Positions 24,948 through 34,081 of a stretch of DNA of 64,000 nt are shown piece by piece. The notes under the pieces are model-generated. The model saw only the letters and a list, made by a program, of their open reading frames with translations, searched no databases and was not told the DNA's origin. The stretch covers positions 1 to 64,000 of the forward strand of contig JAIXSR010000147.1 of assembly GCA_027484605.1 (NCBI GenBank), written 5' to 3'. The translations under genes and the position numbers were made by a program. This DNA is from Hyphomicrobiales bacterium. Its GTDB lineage: Bacteria > Pseudomonadota > Alphaproteobacteria > Rhizobiales > Beijerinckiaceae. Numbering within the stretch: the stretch's first letter is position 1; every line of letters starts with the position of its first letter.

Positions 24948-25527
24948 CCCTGGGCGGATCGGCCCCAATGCCGTGATCCAGCTCCGCAATGTGCTGGCGG
25001 AAACGCTCGGCGCGGAAGCCGGCCGCGCCGTGTTCGACGCCGCGGGGCAGGGCCCCTGGTGGGAGGAGCCGCCCTCTTCCATGGTGCCGGAGGCGGCCGT
25101 GCGGGCTGTCCATGCGGCCTTGGTCCGGATGCTTCCCGCCCGGCAATCCACTGCCCTGCTGACGGAAGCCGGTTACCGGACCGGCGCCTATATCCTGGCC
25201 TATCGCATCCCCGGCTTTGCCCGCTGGCTGTTGCCGCGCCTGCCGGCGCGGCTGGCCGCCCAGCTTCTCGTCCGCGCCATTGCCCGCCATGCCTGGACCT
25301 TCTGCGGCACGGGGGCTTTCCGCTACCGGCTGGGCAACCGGCTGGATCTCGCGGTGATGGCCAACCCGCTGGCCGTGGCGCCGGGTGATCCCTGGCACCG
25401 GGCCGTCTTCGAGGCTTTGTTCCGCCATCTCGTCAGCCCGTCCTGCCGCGTCGTCGGGCCCGAAACCTCCCGGCCCGGACCGCCGGTCAGCGCCTTTTCC
25501 GTGCTCGGGCCCGGATTCGGGCTATAA
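24931..25527 (+). CDS. bchJ: BchJ, bacteriochlorophyll synthesis accessory protein (V4R-domain type)
   Basis: This is a 198-residue protein starting inside the end of bchE (17-bp overlap) after a GGAGGAA ribosome site. The fold includes a C-terminal region like the 4-vinyl-reductase (V4R) domain ([14 protein letters not shown], with a late Cys). BchJ was first taken as the 8-vinyl reductase and is now thought to assist substrate handling around BchE. The order bchE-bchJ is conserved in purple bacteria. It converges on the DUF294 fusion gene, 9 bp away. Confidence 0.85.
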   Translation: MARTLDPGRIGPNAVIQLRNVLAETLGAEAGRAVFDAAGQGPWWEEPPSSMVPEAAVRAVHAALVRMLPARQSTALLTEAGYRTGAYILAYRIPGFARWLLPRLPARLAAQLLVRAIARHAWTFCGTGAFRYRLGNRLDLAVMANPLAVAPGDPWHRAVFEALFRHLVSPSCRVVGPETSRPGPPVSAFSVLGPGFGL

Positions 25528-25536
25528 GGCGCGGCC

Positions 25537-27627
25537 TCACGAGAACAGCAGGTCATGCGCGAGGGCGGGGGCGATCTTCAGCCCCGCGAGCAGGTCGCGC
25601 AATTCGCCCTGCTCGGTCTTGGAGAGCCGCCGGATTTCCACCGATGTGCTCGGCGGCATCCCCTCCACGATATCCGTGAGCTGTTGCCGGAGGATGAAGC
25701 CGGCCAGAGCCGCCTGCGCCTCCTCCAGCATGGCGAGGTCGCGATCCGCACCGATTTGCATCGCCCGCAGCGCCTGATACCGGTCAGCGGTGTTGCGATG
25801 CGCGATGCCATGGCTGAGCGCGAGGCACCGCGCCAGCGCCACGATCGGGAAAAGCCCGCCCCGCTTGAGATCGACCCGCCCGTCCTCGGCCTGGAGGCGT
25901 CCGAGAAAGCCGATCGGCGGCGACCAGCTGCCGATCTGGTTGGCCAGCAGCTTGATCATCGGCCGCGCCTCATGCGCGGCAGCGAGGGCATCGCGCCGAA
26001 GGGCGGCGGCAAGGGCGGCATCGCCTTCCACGAACCGGAAATCGAAGAAGATATCGACGGCCAGAAGGTCCTGCGGATCGACCGTCTCGGTCCAGCCACG
26101 GATGCGCTGCCGCCAGGCTTCCTGCGTGCCGTTCCAGTCGGGCCGGCCCGCCATGACGCCGCCCTTGCAGAGCGGGATCCCGATATCGTCGAGGATCGCG
26201 TTCATGCGCGTGCCATGATCGAGGAACCACGCTGTATCCGCCTCGCTGCCGGCATGGATGACGGCATTGTCCTGGTCGGGAATGAGCAGGGATTCCCCGC
26301 GCCCGCCCGAGCCGAGCACCAGCACGGCATAGGGCGCCGGCGCCTTGCCATGGCCCGCCTCGATCATGGCGCTTTCGGCTTCCCGTGCGGCACGGCGGGT
26401 CAGCGCCCCGATCTCGCGGCTGATGATCGCGGCGATCTCCCCGGCGGTCACGCCCTCGCTGGCGAGCCGGCGGGCCACCACCGGCAGCCGGCCCCAGGCC
26501 GCCGCGAGATCGCCGACACTGCGGGACTGGTCGATCGCATCGCCAAGGGCGAGCGCATCCGAGGCCCGCAGCCGCAGCAGGTCCCGCGCGGAAATGGCGC
26601 CGATCATCGCGCCATCCTCGTCCACCACGCCGAGATGGCGGATATGCTTGAGTTCCATCCGGCCGATCGCGCGGTAGACAAAGGCATCCGCCGGCACGGT
26701 TTCCAGCGGCCGGTTGGCCAGAAGGCCGGCCTGCTGCCCCAGGCATGCCGGCCCCTCGAGCCCGACAAGGCGGATCACATCCCGCTCGGTCAGGATGCCG
26801 ATCGGCTCGGCGAGGCGCTCTGCCTCCGCCGAGACGAATACCGAGGAAATACCCCGCTCAGCCATCAGCCGGATCGCCTCGCCGAGGGGCAAGCCCGGCC
26901 CGACCCAGATCGGGGGCTGGCTGGCAATGTCCCGGACACGGTGGCGGAAGGGGAAGGCATCGATCCGCGACAGCACGCTGTCCGGTGCCGCCTTCGGCCG
27001 GACGGGTTCCGCCCAGCCGGCGCGGTGATAGCTGTCCAGCGCGTCGGTCAGCCGCCGGCAGGCCGTTTCCGCCTCGCCGAGCGTGCGGATGTTGCGCTGC
27101 TTCAGGATCGGCACGAGCGCGAGGAAGATCCGCGCTGTCAGCCGGGCATCGCCGAGGGCATCATGGCGGTCCGTGACGGCCAGCCCGAGATGGCTGGCGA
27201 ATTTGTCGAGCGTGAAGCCGCCGAGGCGCGGAAAGCACAATTCGCCGAGGAGCCGGGTGTCGAGGATATGCGTCCAGAAGGTCGGCTTGCCGGCCATGGC
27301 GCATTCCCGCTCGAGCACCGCGAGATCGAAGCCGATATTGTGGCCGATCATGACGCGCGCCCCGGCATAGCGCGCGAGATCGGCATGGATCTCGCCGAAA
27401 CGCGGCGCATCTTCCAGCATCTCCGCCGTCAGGCCATGGACGCGCGTGGTCTCGGGCGGGATGGGCACGCCCGGATTGACCTTGCGCTCGAAACCCTCCG
27501 CGATCTGGCCCCGCGCCAGATGCACCGCGCCGACCTGCAGGATCCGCACCGTTCCGGGGTCGAGGCCGGTCGTTTCCGTGTCCAGCACCACGGCCTCGAG
27601 GGCGATCAGCGGAATGGCATCGGGCAT
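25537..27627 (-). CDS. exonuclease - CBS - DUF294 nucleotidyltransferase fusion protein
   Basis: This is a 696-residue multidomain protein. Residues 1 to about 180 form a DnaQ-like 3'-5' exonuclease of the DEDDh type (VLDTETTGLDPG, IGHNIGFDLAVLE, HDALGDARLTA). Next come two CBS domains (around residues 225-350), then a DUF294 nucleotidyltransferase domain with GSGGRGESLLIPDQDNA and a C-terminal DUF294 helical part. CBS pairs bind adenine nucleotides and may sense energy state. The start at 27627 is backed by CGGGAGG; the open frame continues far upstream only as non-coding overlap with trmO. The role and substrates are unknown. Confidence 0.85.
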   Translation of the reverse strand: MPDAIPLIALEAVVLDTETTGLDPGTVRILQVGAVHLARGQIAEGFERKVNPGVPIPPETTRVHGLTAEMLEDAPRFGEIHADLARYAGARVMIGHNIGFDLAVLERECAMAGKPTFWTHILDTRLLGELCFPRLGGFTLDKFASHLGLAVTDRHDALGDARLTARIFLALVPILKQRNIRTLGEAETACRRLTDALDSYHRAGWAEPVRPKAAPDSVLSRIDAFPFRHRVRDIASQPPIWVGPGLPLGEAIRLMAERGISSVFVSAEAERLAEPIGILTERDVIRLVGLEGPACLGQQAGLLANRPLETVPADAFVYRAIGRMELKHIRHLGVVDEDGAMIGAISARDLLRLRASDALALGDAIDQSRSVGDLAAAWGRLPVVARRLASEGVTAGEIAAIISREIGALTRRAAREAESAMIEAGHGKAPAPYAVLVLGSGGRGESLLIPDQDNAVIHAGSEADTAWFLDHGTRMNAILDDIGIPLCKGGVMAGRPDWNGTQEAWRQRIRGWTETVDPQDLLAVDIFFDFRFVEGDAALAAALRRDALAAAHEARPMIKLLANQIGSWSPPIGFLGRLQAEDGRVDLKRGGLFPIVALARCLALSHGIAHRNTADRYQALRAMQIGADRDLAMLEEAQAALAGFILRQQLTDIVEGMPPSTSVEIRRLSKTEQGELRDLLAGLKIAPALAHDLLFS

Positions 27628-27759
27628 GGCAGCCTCCCGGGCCAACGCTAGGACGGATCCGCGCCTTCCGCCATCTGCACTGCAGCGAAACCGGTGGAAT
27701 CCGGCGGGATTCGCGCTACGTTCGGCTTCCTGTGAAGCCTGCCCGACAAGGACGATGCC

Positions 27760-28251
27760 ATGCCGCATGATGCGACGCGCAAGGGCGAGATCGAGACGAC
27801 GCTTCCGGCTGGCACGGATGCCGGCCTGTTCTTCATCGGCGTGATCCGCACGCCCTTCGCAAGCCGCGACCAGTGCCCGCGACAGGGCAGCCCGGACGGC
27901 CCTGTCTGCACGATCGAGCTGGATCCGCACTGGGCACCGGCCCTCAAGGGGCTGGAAGCCTTCGAGCGGATCGAGGTGCTCTACTGGATGCACCAGGCCC
28001 GGCGGGACCTCCTGCTGCAATCGCCGAAATCGGACGGGCAAACGCGGGGCACCTTCGCCCTCCGCTCGCCGGTCCGGCCCAACCCCATCGCGACATCTCT
28101 CGTGACCCTGCTGGGCATTGAAGGTCCCCGCCTGACGGTGCGCGGCCTTGATTGCCTCGATGGCACGCCGCTGATCGATCTCAAGCCCGATCGCTGTGCC
28201 TACACGCCGCTCTCGCCGCCCAGCCCGAGCGAGTGGCGCAGCCTCGCCTGA
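27760..28251 (+). CDS. trmO: tRNA (N6-threonylcarbamoyladenosine-37) methyltransferase, TsaA/TrmO family
   Basis: This is a 163-residue protein of the TsaA beta-barrel family that N6-methylates t6A37 in tRNA. Family stretches are FIGVIRTPFASRDQCPRQG at the start, VLYWMHQARRDLL in the middle, the RSPVRPNPIA motif and GLDCLDGTPLIDLKP near the end. The E. coli-type C-terminal domain is missing, which is usual for shorter bacterial forms. It is divergent from the DUF294 fusion gene. Confidence 0.85.
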   Translation: MPHDATRKGEIETTLPAGTDAGLFFIGVIRTPFASRDQCPRQGSPDGPVCTIELDPHWAPALKGLEAFERIEVLYWMHQARRDLLLQSPKSDGQTRGTFALRSPVRPNPIATSLVTLLGIEGPRLTVRGLDCLDGTPLIDLKPDRCAYTPLSPPSPSEWRSLA

Positions 28252-28341
28252 GCGGCGGCCGGGTCTGATCGCGGTCCTGGCTATCGCGCTTGCCAATCCC
28301 GCGCCGCATGGCAGGATGGCATCCCGTGCCGGGAAATCGGC

Positions 28342-28377
28342 TTGACCCCAGATTTTATACAATCTACAATATATAAA
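28342..28377 (+). promoter_or_regulatory. near-consensus sigma-70 promoter giving a leaderless dctQ transcript
   Basis: TTGACC (28342-28347) and TACAAT (28365-28370) are separated by exactly 17 bp, each one base from consensus. The expected transcription start, 7 bases after the -10 box, is the A of the dctQ ATG at 28377. No ribosome site precedes that ATG. Confidence 0.65.
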
Positions 28378-29021
28378 TGAGCGATGCGCCAATGACCGAT
28401 GCCGAGATGTCGTGGCCCGGGATTCAGCCGGGGCCTCTGGCCCGATTCTGGATCCGCCTTTCCGATGGCCTGCTTGCGGCCGAGCGTCTCGCCATCATGG
28501 GGCTGATGGGGCTCCTCGTCCTGCTGGTCCTGCTCAATGTCACGACCCGCTATATGGGCCGCTCGATCTACTGGATCGATGAATCCGCTGTCTATTCCGT
28601 GGTCTGGCTCACCTTCATCGGCGCTTCGGCCATGACGCGCCTGCGGCTGGATTTTGCGGTCACCATGCTCACCGAGCGGCTCTCGCAGCGCTGGCAGCGG
28701 CGGGCGCGCATCATCGCGACATCAGGCGTGATCGCCTTCGCTCTCGCGCTCGTCGCCATGTGCTGGCTCTGGCTTGATCCGGTGGGGATTGCCCGTGCCG
28801 GGTTCGACGCCCGCGAATTTTCAGGCCAGACCTTCAACTTTGTCTATACCGAGCGCACGCAGACGCTGAACTGGCCCACCTGGATCCTCTATCTGATCAT
28901 GCCGCTTTTCGCCGTCTCGATGGTGATCCATGGTGTTGCCAACCTGCTGGAGGATCTCGGCCGTGCCCCGAAGGCGGTCATGCCCGGCTTCAGCGCCGGC
29001 GACGTGGACGGGTTGAACTGA
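28377..29021 (+). CDS. TRAP transporter small permease (DctQ family)
   Basis: This is the 214-residue four-helix subunit of a TRAP importer. Helices are visible at roughly residues 35-60, 70-90, 110-135 and 160-185, with the family segment YWIDESAVYSVVWLTFIGAS. It bridges the binding protein and the large permease. The start at 28377 coincides with the predicted transcription start; in-frame ATGs at 28392 and 28407 also lack good ribosome sites. It ends 1 nt before the large permease. Confidence 0.88.
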   Translation: MSDAPMTDAEMSWPGIQPGPLARFWIRLSDGLLAAERLAIMGLMGLLVLLVLLNVTTRYMGRSIYWIDESAVYSVVWLTFIGASAMTRLRLDFAVTMLTERLSQRWQRRARIIATSGVIAFALALVAMCWLWLDPVGIARAGFDAREFSGQTFNFVYTERTQTLNWPTWILYLIMPLFAVSMVIHGVANLLEDLGRAPKAVMPGFSAGDVDGLN

Positions 29022-29022
29022 G

Positions 29023-30288
29023 ATGATCGCCTCCGCCGGGTTCCTGCTGATGATGCTGGTCGGGGTGCCCATCGGGCTCTGCCTCTGCCTCGGTGCCGTG
29101 ATCTACATCGCGGCGTCTGGCAACCCGATCCTCTACCAGAACTACCCGCTCCAGCTGTTCGGTGGCGTCGATTCCTACGGCCTGATCGCTATCCCGCTCT
29201 TCATCCTGATCGGCGAGATCATGAATGGCGGCGGCATCACGAAGAAGATCGTCGAACTCGCCATGGCCTTTGTCGGCTCGCTCCGGGGCGGGTTGGCCTA
29301 TGTAAACTTGCTCGCCAACATGTTCGTGGCCTCCATTCTTGGTTCTGCGACGGCACAGGTCGCGATCATGTCGCAAGTCATGGTGCCGGAGATGGAAAAG
29401 GCGGGCTACGACAAGACCTTCGCCGCGGGCCTGACGGCCTATGGCGGCATGCTCGGCCCGATCATTCCCCCGTCGGTGATGTTTGTTGTCTACAGCGTGA
29501 TCGCACAGGTTGCCGTTGGCGACATGCTGGCTGCAGGGTTGATCCCCGGTTTGATCCTCGTGGTGATGTTCTGCGCGGTGATCGCCGCCATGGGCTTCGT
29601 CTACAATTATCCGGCGTCTGAAAAGCGGACATTGGCCGAGCGCGGCCGCGCCATTCTCGCCGCCCTGCCGACGCTCTCGATACCGGTCGTCATTGTCGGT
29701 TCCATTCTGACAGGGCTCGCAAACCCGACGGAAGCCGCGGCGGTCGGTTCTGTCGTCGCGGCGCTGGTCGGGCGTTACTGGATCGGCAAGTTTCGCTTCG
29801 ATCAATTGCCGAACATGATGCTCAGGGCAGGGGTCTATTCTGCAATCGTCCTCTTTCTGGTCGCGGCCGCAGCCGTCTTCTCCTGGGTCCTGATCTACGG
29901 AAAGGTCCCGCAGGCGGCCGCGGCCTGGATCCAGACGGTCGCCAAGGATCCCGTGACATTCATGCTGCTCACGAATCTGATCCTCCTTCTCATCGGAACG
30001 GTCATTGACGGCATTCCGGGGTTGATCATGACCGTCCCGATCCTGCTGCCGATCGCAACGGAGGTTTACAACATCGATCCCCGCCATTTCGGTGTTGTCG
30101 TTGTTGTCAACCTCGTGCTTGGGCTGCTTTCGCCCCCGGTCGGACTCTGCTTTTTCGTCGCCGCCGCCATTACGGGAGCAAGTCCTGGGCGGATGTTTCT
30201 TGTCACGCTACCATTCTTCTTTGTCGCCTGCGTTCTTCTCGTTTTTCTGTCAATATACCCGTGGTTGTCATTGGCGCTTTTAAAGTAG
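29023..30288 (+). CDS. TRAP transporter large permease (DctM family)
   Basis: This is the 421-residue ion-coupled transport subunit with about 12 membrane spans. Typical segments are IPLFILIGEIMNGGGITKKI, AYGGMLGPIIPPSVMFV and NLVLGLLSPPVGLCFFVAA. Third-codon positions are visibly less GC-biased in its second half than in flanking catabolic genes, which may hint at a different history. It is followed by the binding protein after 23 bp. Confidence 0.93.
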   Translation: MIASAGFLLMMLVGVPIGLCLCLGAVIYIAASGNPILYQNYPLQLFGGVDSYGLIAIPLFILIGEIMNGGGITKKIVELAMAFVGSLRGGLAYVNLLANMFVASILGSATAQVAIMSQVMVPEMEKAGYDKTFAAGLTAYGGMLGPIIPPSVMFVVYSVIAQVAVGDMLAAGLIPGLILVVMFCAVIAAMGFVYNYPASEKRTLAERGRAILAALPTLSIPVVIVGSILTGLANPTEAAAVGSVVAALVGRYWIGKFRFDQLPNMMLRAGVYSAIVLFLVAAAAVFSWVLIYGKVPQAAAAWIQTVAKDPVTFMLLTNLILLLIGTVIDGIPGLIMTVPILLPIATEVYNIDPRHFGVVVVVNLVLGLLSPPVGLCFFVAAAITGASPGRMFLVTLPFFFVACVLLVFLSIYPWLSLALLK

Positions 30289-30311
30289 CGTCAGGTTAAG
30301 GAGGAATAAAA

Positions 30312-31292
30312 ATGAAACTGACACGTCGTTCTGTTCTTGCTGGAACTACGGCAGCCCTTGCGGCGCCATCCGTCGTCATCGCGCAGGCGCGGGAGCTGCG
30401 CTGCGGCATCCTCACCCCCAGTGGCCACCCCTGGAACCAGGCGGCTCTCCGTGTTGCCGACAAACTCAAGGCTGAAACCAATGGCCGCCTGACCATGACC
30501 GTTTTCCATGCCGGGCAGCTCGGCAACGAGCCGGCGATGCTGCAGCAGATGCAGTCCGGAGCGCTCGACATGGGGTGGATCATGGCCGGCGAAATGGGCA
30601 CGCGTGTCCCCGCCATCGCCTCCGTGAACTCTCCCTATGTCGTGGATTCGACAGCCAAGATCGCCAAACTGATCCGCCACCCGCTCGTGCTCGGGCTGTT
30701 TGATCTGCTGCCGCGTGAAACAGGCACGGTCGGCCTTGCCTGGGGCATTACCGGCATGCGTGCGATCTTCGCCGCGCGCGACATCTCGAAGCTTGCCGAC
30801 ATCAAGGGCATGAAACTTCGTATCAACACGACGCCGGCCTATCGCGACTTCTATCAGTTGCTGGGCGCCGCACCGACGCCGATCCCCGCGCCGCAGGTTT
30901 TCGATGCAATGACAAACGGGCAGGTCGATGGCCTTGAGTCCGATCTTGAATTCTCCTGGCTCCAGCGCTTCGACAAGGTCGCGAAAACGCTCCTGCAGAT
31001 GAATGCGATCCATATGCCTGTGATGGCGCAGGCTTCGGGGCGGGTCTGGCAGGGTCTCTCGGCCTCCGACCGGGAGCTGATCCAGCGCACGACCAAGGCC
31101 GAGCTTGATCGCCAGATCGACGAACTCGCCGGAAATGAGCCGAAGATGGTCGAGAATTTCCGGGGCACGTCGATCACAATGCGCACGGCGGATCCCGCCG
31201 AGGCCGAGGCCGTCGTGGCCGAATTCGACAAGATCTGGGTGCCGAAGGCACCGGTCCTCGCCGAGCTTCGCAAGGTCGGCAAGACGCTCTGA
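30312..31292 (+). CDS. TRAP transporter substrate-binding protein (DctP family)
   Basis: This is a 326-residue periplasmic binding protein with a twin-arginine-like or Sec signal (TRRSVLAGTTAALAAPSVVIAQA). The DctP signature is seen in MLQQMQSGALDMGWIM, GMKLRINTTPAYRDFY (including the Arg that binds carboxylates) and TNGQVDGLESDLE. The ligand is therefore probably an organic acid. An AAGGAGG ribosome site, among the strongest in the window, fits the usual excess of binding protein over permease. Confidence 0.9.
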   Translation: MKLTRRSVLAGTTAALAAPSVVIAQARELRCGILTPSGHPWNQAALRVADKLKAETNGRLTMTVFHAGQLGNEPAMLQQMQSGALDMGWIMAGEMGTRVPAIASVNSPYVVDSTAKIAKLIRHPLVLGLFDLLPRETGTVGLAWGITGMRAIFAARDISKLADIKGMKLRINTTPAYRDFYQLLGAAPTPIPAPQVFDAMTNGQVDGLESDLEFSWLQRFDKVAKTLLQMNAIHMPVMAQASGRVWQGLSASDRELIQRTTKAELDRQIDELAGNEPKMVENFRGTSITMRTADPAEAEAVVAEFDKIWVPKAPVLAELRKVGKTL

Positions 31293-31322
31293 ACCCGGGC
31301 GCCCCGCGCCGAGGATACCGGG

Positions 31323-31345
31323 GACCGGCCCAAGCGGGGCCGGTC
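31323..31345 (+). terminator. hairpin after the TRAP genes
   Basis: GACCGGCCC and GGGCCGGTC form a perfect 9-bp stem with a 5-nt loop, 30 bp after the dctP stop. No long T run follows, so it may slow transcription or protect the upstream message. Confidence 0.5.
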
Positions 31346-31396
31346 TCGCTTGAACCGCTTTCCGTCATTTGCCTGCTTTCAAGAGGAGCCGGGCCC

Positions 31397-32356
31397 ATGC
31401 CTGCCAAGATTGCCAACATTTTCCAAGGAACCATTCCGGCGCTAATGACGCCCTGCACGCCGGATCGCACGCCCGATTTCGACGCCCTCGTGCGCACCGG
31501 CAAGAGCCTCATCGCCGCCGGCATGTCGGCCGTGGTCTATTGCGGTTCGATGGGCGACTGGCCTCTCCTCACCGATGAGCAGCGCATGGAAGGCGTCGAG
31601 CGCCTCGTCGCCGCCGGCGTGCCGGTCATCGTCGGCACCGGTGCGCAGAGCCCCGCCCGTGCCGCGGCGCTGGCGGCCCATGCGAAGAAGGTCGGCGCCC
31701 ATGGCCTGATGATCATCCCGCGCGTGCTCTCGCGTGGCACGTCCGTCGCGGCCCAGCGGGCGCATTTCGCCGGCATCCTCGAGGCGGCGGTGGATCTGCC
31801 CTCGGTGATCTACAACAGCCCCTATTATGGCTACGAGACCAAGGCCGACCTCTTCTTCGAGCTGCGCGCCCGCCATGCCCATCTCGTCGGCTTCAAGGAA
31901 TTCGGCGGCGGCGCCTCGTTGCGCTACGCGGCCGAGCACATCACCAGCCGTGATTCCGCCCTGACCCTGATGGTCGGCGTCGACACGCAGGTCTTCCACG
32001 GCTTCGTCAATTGCGGCGCCGCGGGTGCGATTACCGGCATCGGCAATGCCCTGCCGCATGAGGTTCTGCATCTCGTCTCGCTCTGCGAGGCGGCGGCCCG
32101 CGGCGATGCCCGGGCCCGGCGCGAGGCGGAGGAGCTGGAACAGGCGCTCGCCGTCCTCTCCTCCTTCGACGAAGGCGTCGATCTTGTGCTCTATTACAAG
32201 TATCTGATGGTCCTCGAAGGGCATCCGGAATATGCTCTGCACTTCAACGAGAGCGACAGTCTTTCCGACAGTCAGCGCCACTATGTCGAGGCGCAGCACC
32301 GGCTCTTCAAGAGCTGGTATGCCGACTGGGCGCCGAAGGCCCGGAAAGCCGCCTGA
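31397..32356 (+). CDS. DapA/NAL-family lyase or deaminase (dihydrodipicolinate synthase family)
   Basis: This is a 319-residue TIM-barrel enzyme of the Schiff-base DapA family. Seen are PALMTPC at the start, YCGSMGDWPLLT in place of the GTTGE loop, VIYNSPYYG with the conserved Tyr, and HLVGFKEFGGG with the Schiff-base Lys. The sequence is reminiscent of enzymes annotated as 1-pyrroline-4-hydroxy-2-carboxylate deaminase (hydroxyproline route) but other 2-keto-3-deoxy acid dehydratases are close. Together with the next gene it would convert a substrate imported by the TRAP system to 2-oxoglutarate semialdehyde and then 2-oxoglutarate. This pathway is inference. Confidence 0.78.
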   Translation: MPAKIANIFQGTIPALMTPCTPDRTPDFDALVRTGKSLIAAGMSAVVYCGSMGDWPLLTDEQRMEGVERLVAAGVPVIVGTGAQSPARAAALAAHAKKVGAHGLMIIPRVLSRGTSVAAQRAHFAGILEAAVDLPSVIYNSPYYGYETKADLFFELRARHAHLVGFKEFGGGASLRYAAEHITSRDSALTLMVGVDTQVFHGFVNCGAAGAITGIGNALPHEVLHLVSLCEAAARGDARARREAEELEQALAVLSSFDEGVDLVLYYKYLMVLEGHPEYALHFNESDSLSDSQRHYVEAQHRLFKSWYADWAPKARKAA

Positions 32357-32380
32357 CCGGTCTCGTCAATGTCGAAACCG

Positions 32381-32405
32381 GCAGGGCCGCCCGGCGCGGC
32401 CCTGC
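32381..32405 (+). terminator. 10-bp stem hairpin between the lyase and aldehyde dehydrogenase genes
   Basis: GCAGGGCCGC and GCGGCCCTGC pair perfectly around a 5-nt loop. No T run follows. It may be an attenuator or an mRNA-stabilising structure. Confidence 0.45.
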
Positions 32406-32506
32406 TGCCCTCAGCATGGGCGGGCATGGCCCGGCCATCAACCGGAATGCAGAACGAGGCGCGCGTACCGGCCCGGCCGGATCGGCGCCCCCAAGGGTGG
32501 AACGTG

Positions 32507-33955
32507 ATGACGGTGCAGTTCAAGAACCTGATCGGCGGCGAGGTGGTTTCTGCCTCGGCCTTTTCGGCCAATCTCAACCCCTCCAATACCGGTGACGTGA
32601 TCGGCGAATTCGCCGCCGGCACGAAGGCCGATGTCGATCAGGCCGTGGCCGCGGCGAAGGCCGCCTTCCCGGCCTGGAGCCGCTCGACCCCGCAGGAGCG
32701 CTACGAGGTGCTCAAGAAGGCCTCGGATGAAGTGCTCGCCCGCAAGGACGAGCTCGGCCGCATCCTCAGCCGCGAGGAAGGCAAGACCCTGCCGGAAGGC
32801 ATCGGCGAGGCCATGCGCGCCGGCCAGATCCTGGCCTTCTTCGCCGGCGAGGCCCTTCGCCTGAACGGCGAGGCGGTGCCCTCGATCCGGCCCGGCGTCG
32901 GCATCGAGGTCACGCGTGAGCCGGTGGGCGTCATCGGCATGATCACGCCGTGGAATTTCCCGATCGCCATCCCCGCCTGGAAGCTCGCGCCCGCTCTGGC
33001 CTACGGCAATACCGTGGTGATCAAGCCGGCCGATCTCGTGCCGCATTCGGCCTGGGCCCTGGTGGATATCCTCCAGCGCGCCGGCCTGCCCAAGGGCGTG
33101 CTGAACCTCGTGATGGGGCGCGGCTCCGTCGTCGGCCAGGCGATCATCGAGCACAGGGATGTCGCGGCGATCTCCTTCACCGGCTCGGTCGGCACTGGCC
33201 GTTCCATTGCGGCGGCCTGCGTGGCGGCAACGCCGATGAAGAAGGTCCAGCTCGAGATGGGCGGCAAGAACCCGCTCGTCGTGCTGGATGATGCCGATCT
33301 CAAGACGGCCGTCGAATGCGCGGCCAACGGCGCCTATTTCTCCACCGGCCAGCGCTGCACCGCCTCCTCGCGCCTCATCGTGACGGAGGGCATCCATGAC
33401 CGCTTCGTCGCCGCGCTGACCGAGCGCCTGCAGGGCCTCGTGGTGGATGATGCCCTCAAGGCCGGCACGCATATCGGCCCGGTGGTGGATGCGAAGCAGC
33501 TCGAGACCGACGAGAACTACATCGCCATCGGCCGCAAGGAAGGCGCGAAGCTCCATTGGGGCGGCGAGCGCCTGAACCGCGAGAATCCGGGCTTCTACCT
33601 CCAGCCCGCGCTTTTCACCGAATGCACCAACCAGATGCGCATTTCCCGCGAGGAGATTTTCGGCCCGGTGGCCAGCGTGATCCGCGTGAAGGATTATGAA
33701 GAAGCGCTGGCCGTGGCGAACGATACCGATTTCGGCCTGTCCGCCGGCATCTGCACCGCCAGCCTGAAATACGCCACGCATTTCCGCCGCAACAGCGAGG
33801 CGGGCATGGTCATGGTCAACCTGCCGACGGCGGGGGTGGATTACCACGTCCCCTTCGGCGGCCGGAAGGGCTCGTCCTACGGCCCGCGCGAGCAGGGCGC
33901 CTATGCGCGTGAATTCTACACCACGGTGAAGACCGCCTATACGTTCGCGGGCTGA
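32507..33955 (+). CDS. NAD(P)+-dependent aldehyde dehydrogenase (2-oxoglutarate semialdehyde type)
   Basis: This is a 482-residue ALDH. Motifs: GMITPWNFPIAIPAWK (cofactor binding), FTGSVGTGRSI, LEMGGKNPLVV with the general-base Glu, STGQRCTASSR with the nucleophilic Cys, and EEIFGPVASV. Its closest-looking relatives oxidise 2,5-dioxopentanoate (2-oxoglutarate semialdehyde), and the position after a DapA-family gene supports that. ATG at 32507 was chosen because homology begins there; a GTG lies one codon upstream and the ribosome site is weak (AAGGGTGG). Confidence 0.88.
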   Translation: MTVQFKNLIGGEVVSASAFSANLNPSNTGDVIGEFAAGTKADVDQAVAAAKAAFPAWSRSTPQERYEVLKKASDEVLARKDELGRILSREEGKTLPEGIGEAMRAGQILAFFAGEALRLNGEAVPSIRPGVGIEVTREPVGVIGMITPWNFPIAIPAWKLAPALAYGNTVVIKPADLVPHSAWALVDILQRAGLPKGVLNLVMGRGSVVGQAIIEHRDVAAISFTGSVGTGRSIAAACVAATPMKKVQLEMGGKNPLVVLDDADLKTAVECAANGAYFSTGQRCTASSRLIVTEGIHDRFVAALTERLQGLVVDDALKAGTHIGPVVDAKQLETDENYIAIGRKEGAKLHWGGERLNRENPGFYLQPALFTECTNQMRISREEIFGPVASVIRVKDYEEALAVANDTDFGLSAGICTASLKYATHFRRNSEAGMVMVNLPTAGVDYHVPFGGRKGSSYGPREQGAYAREFYTTVKTAYTFAG

Positions 33956-34081
33956 GCCCCGGTCCGGACAGGGTGTTTCCGGCGCGGGGCAGACGCTGCT
34001 TCGCGCCGGACCGTGCCACCCGCCCGGAACCGCGCCCGGATCGTTCGGTAATCAGCTTCAAATCAAGGTCTTGCTAACGAC

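Noticed and set aside
27628-28392. N-terminal extension of the exonuclease-DUF294 gene by 255 codons
   Set aside because: It is antisense to trmO, and the exonuclease motif begins right after the start at 27627, which has a good ribosome site.
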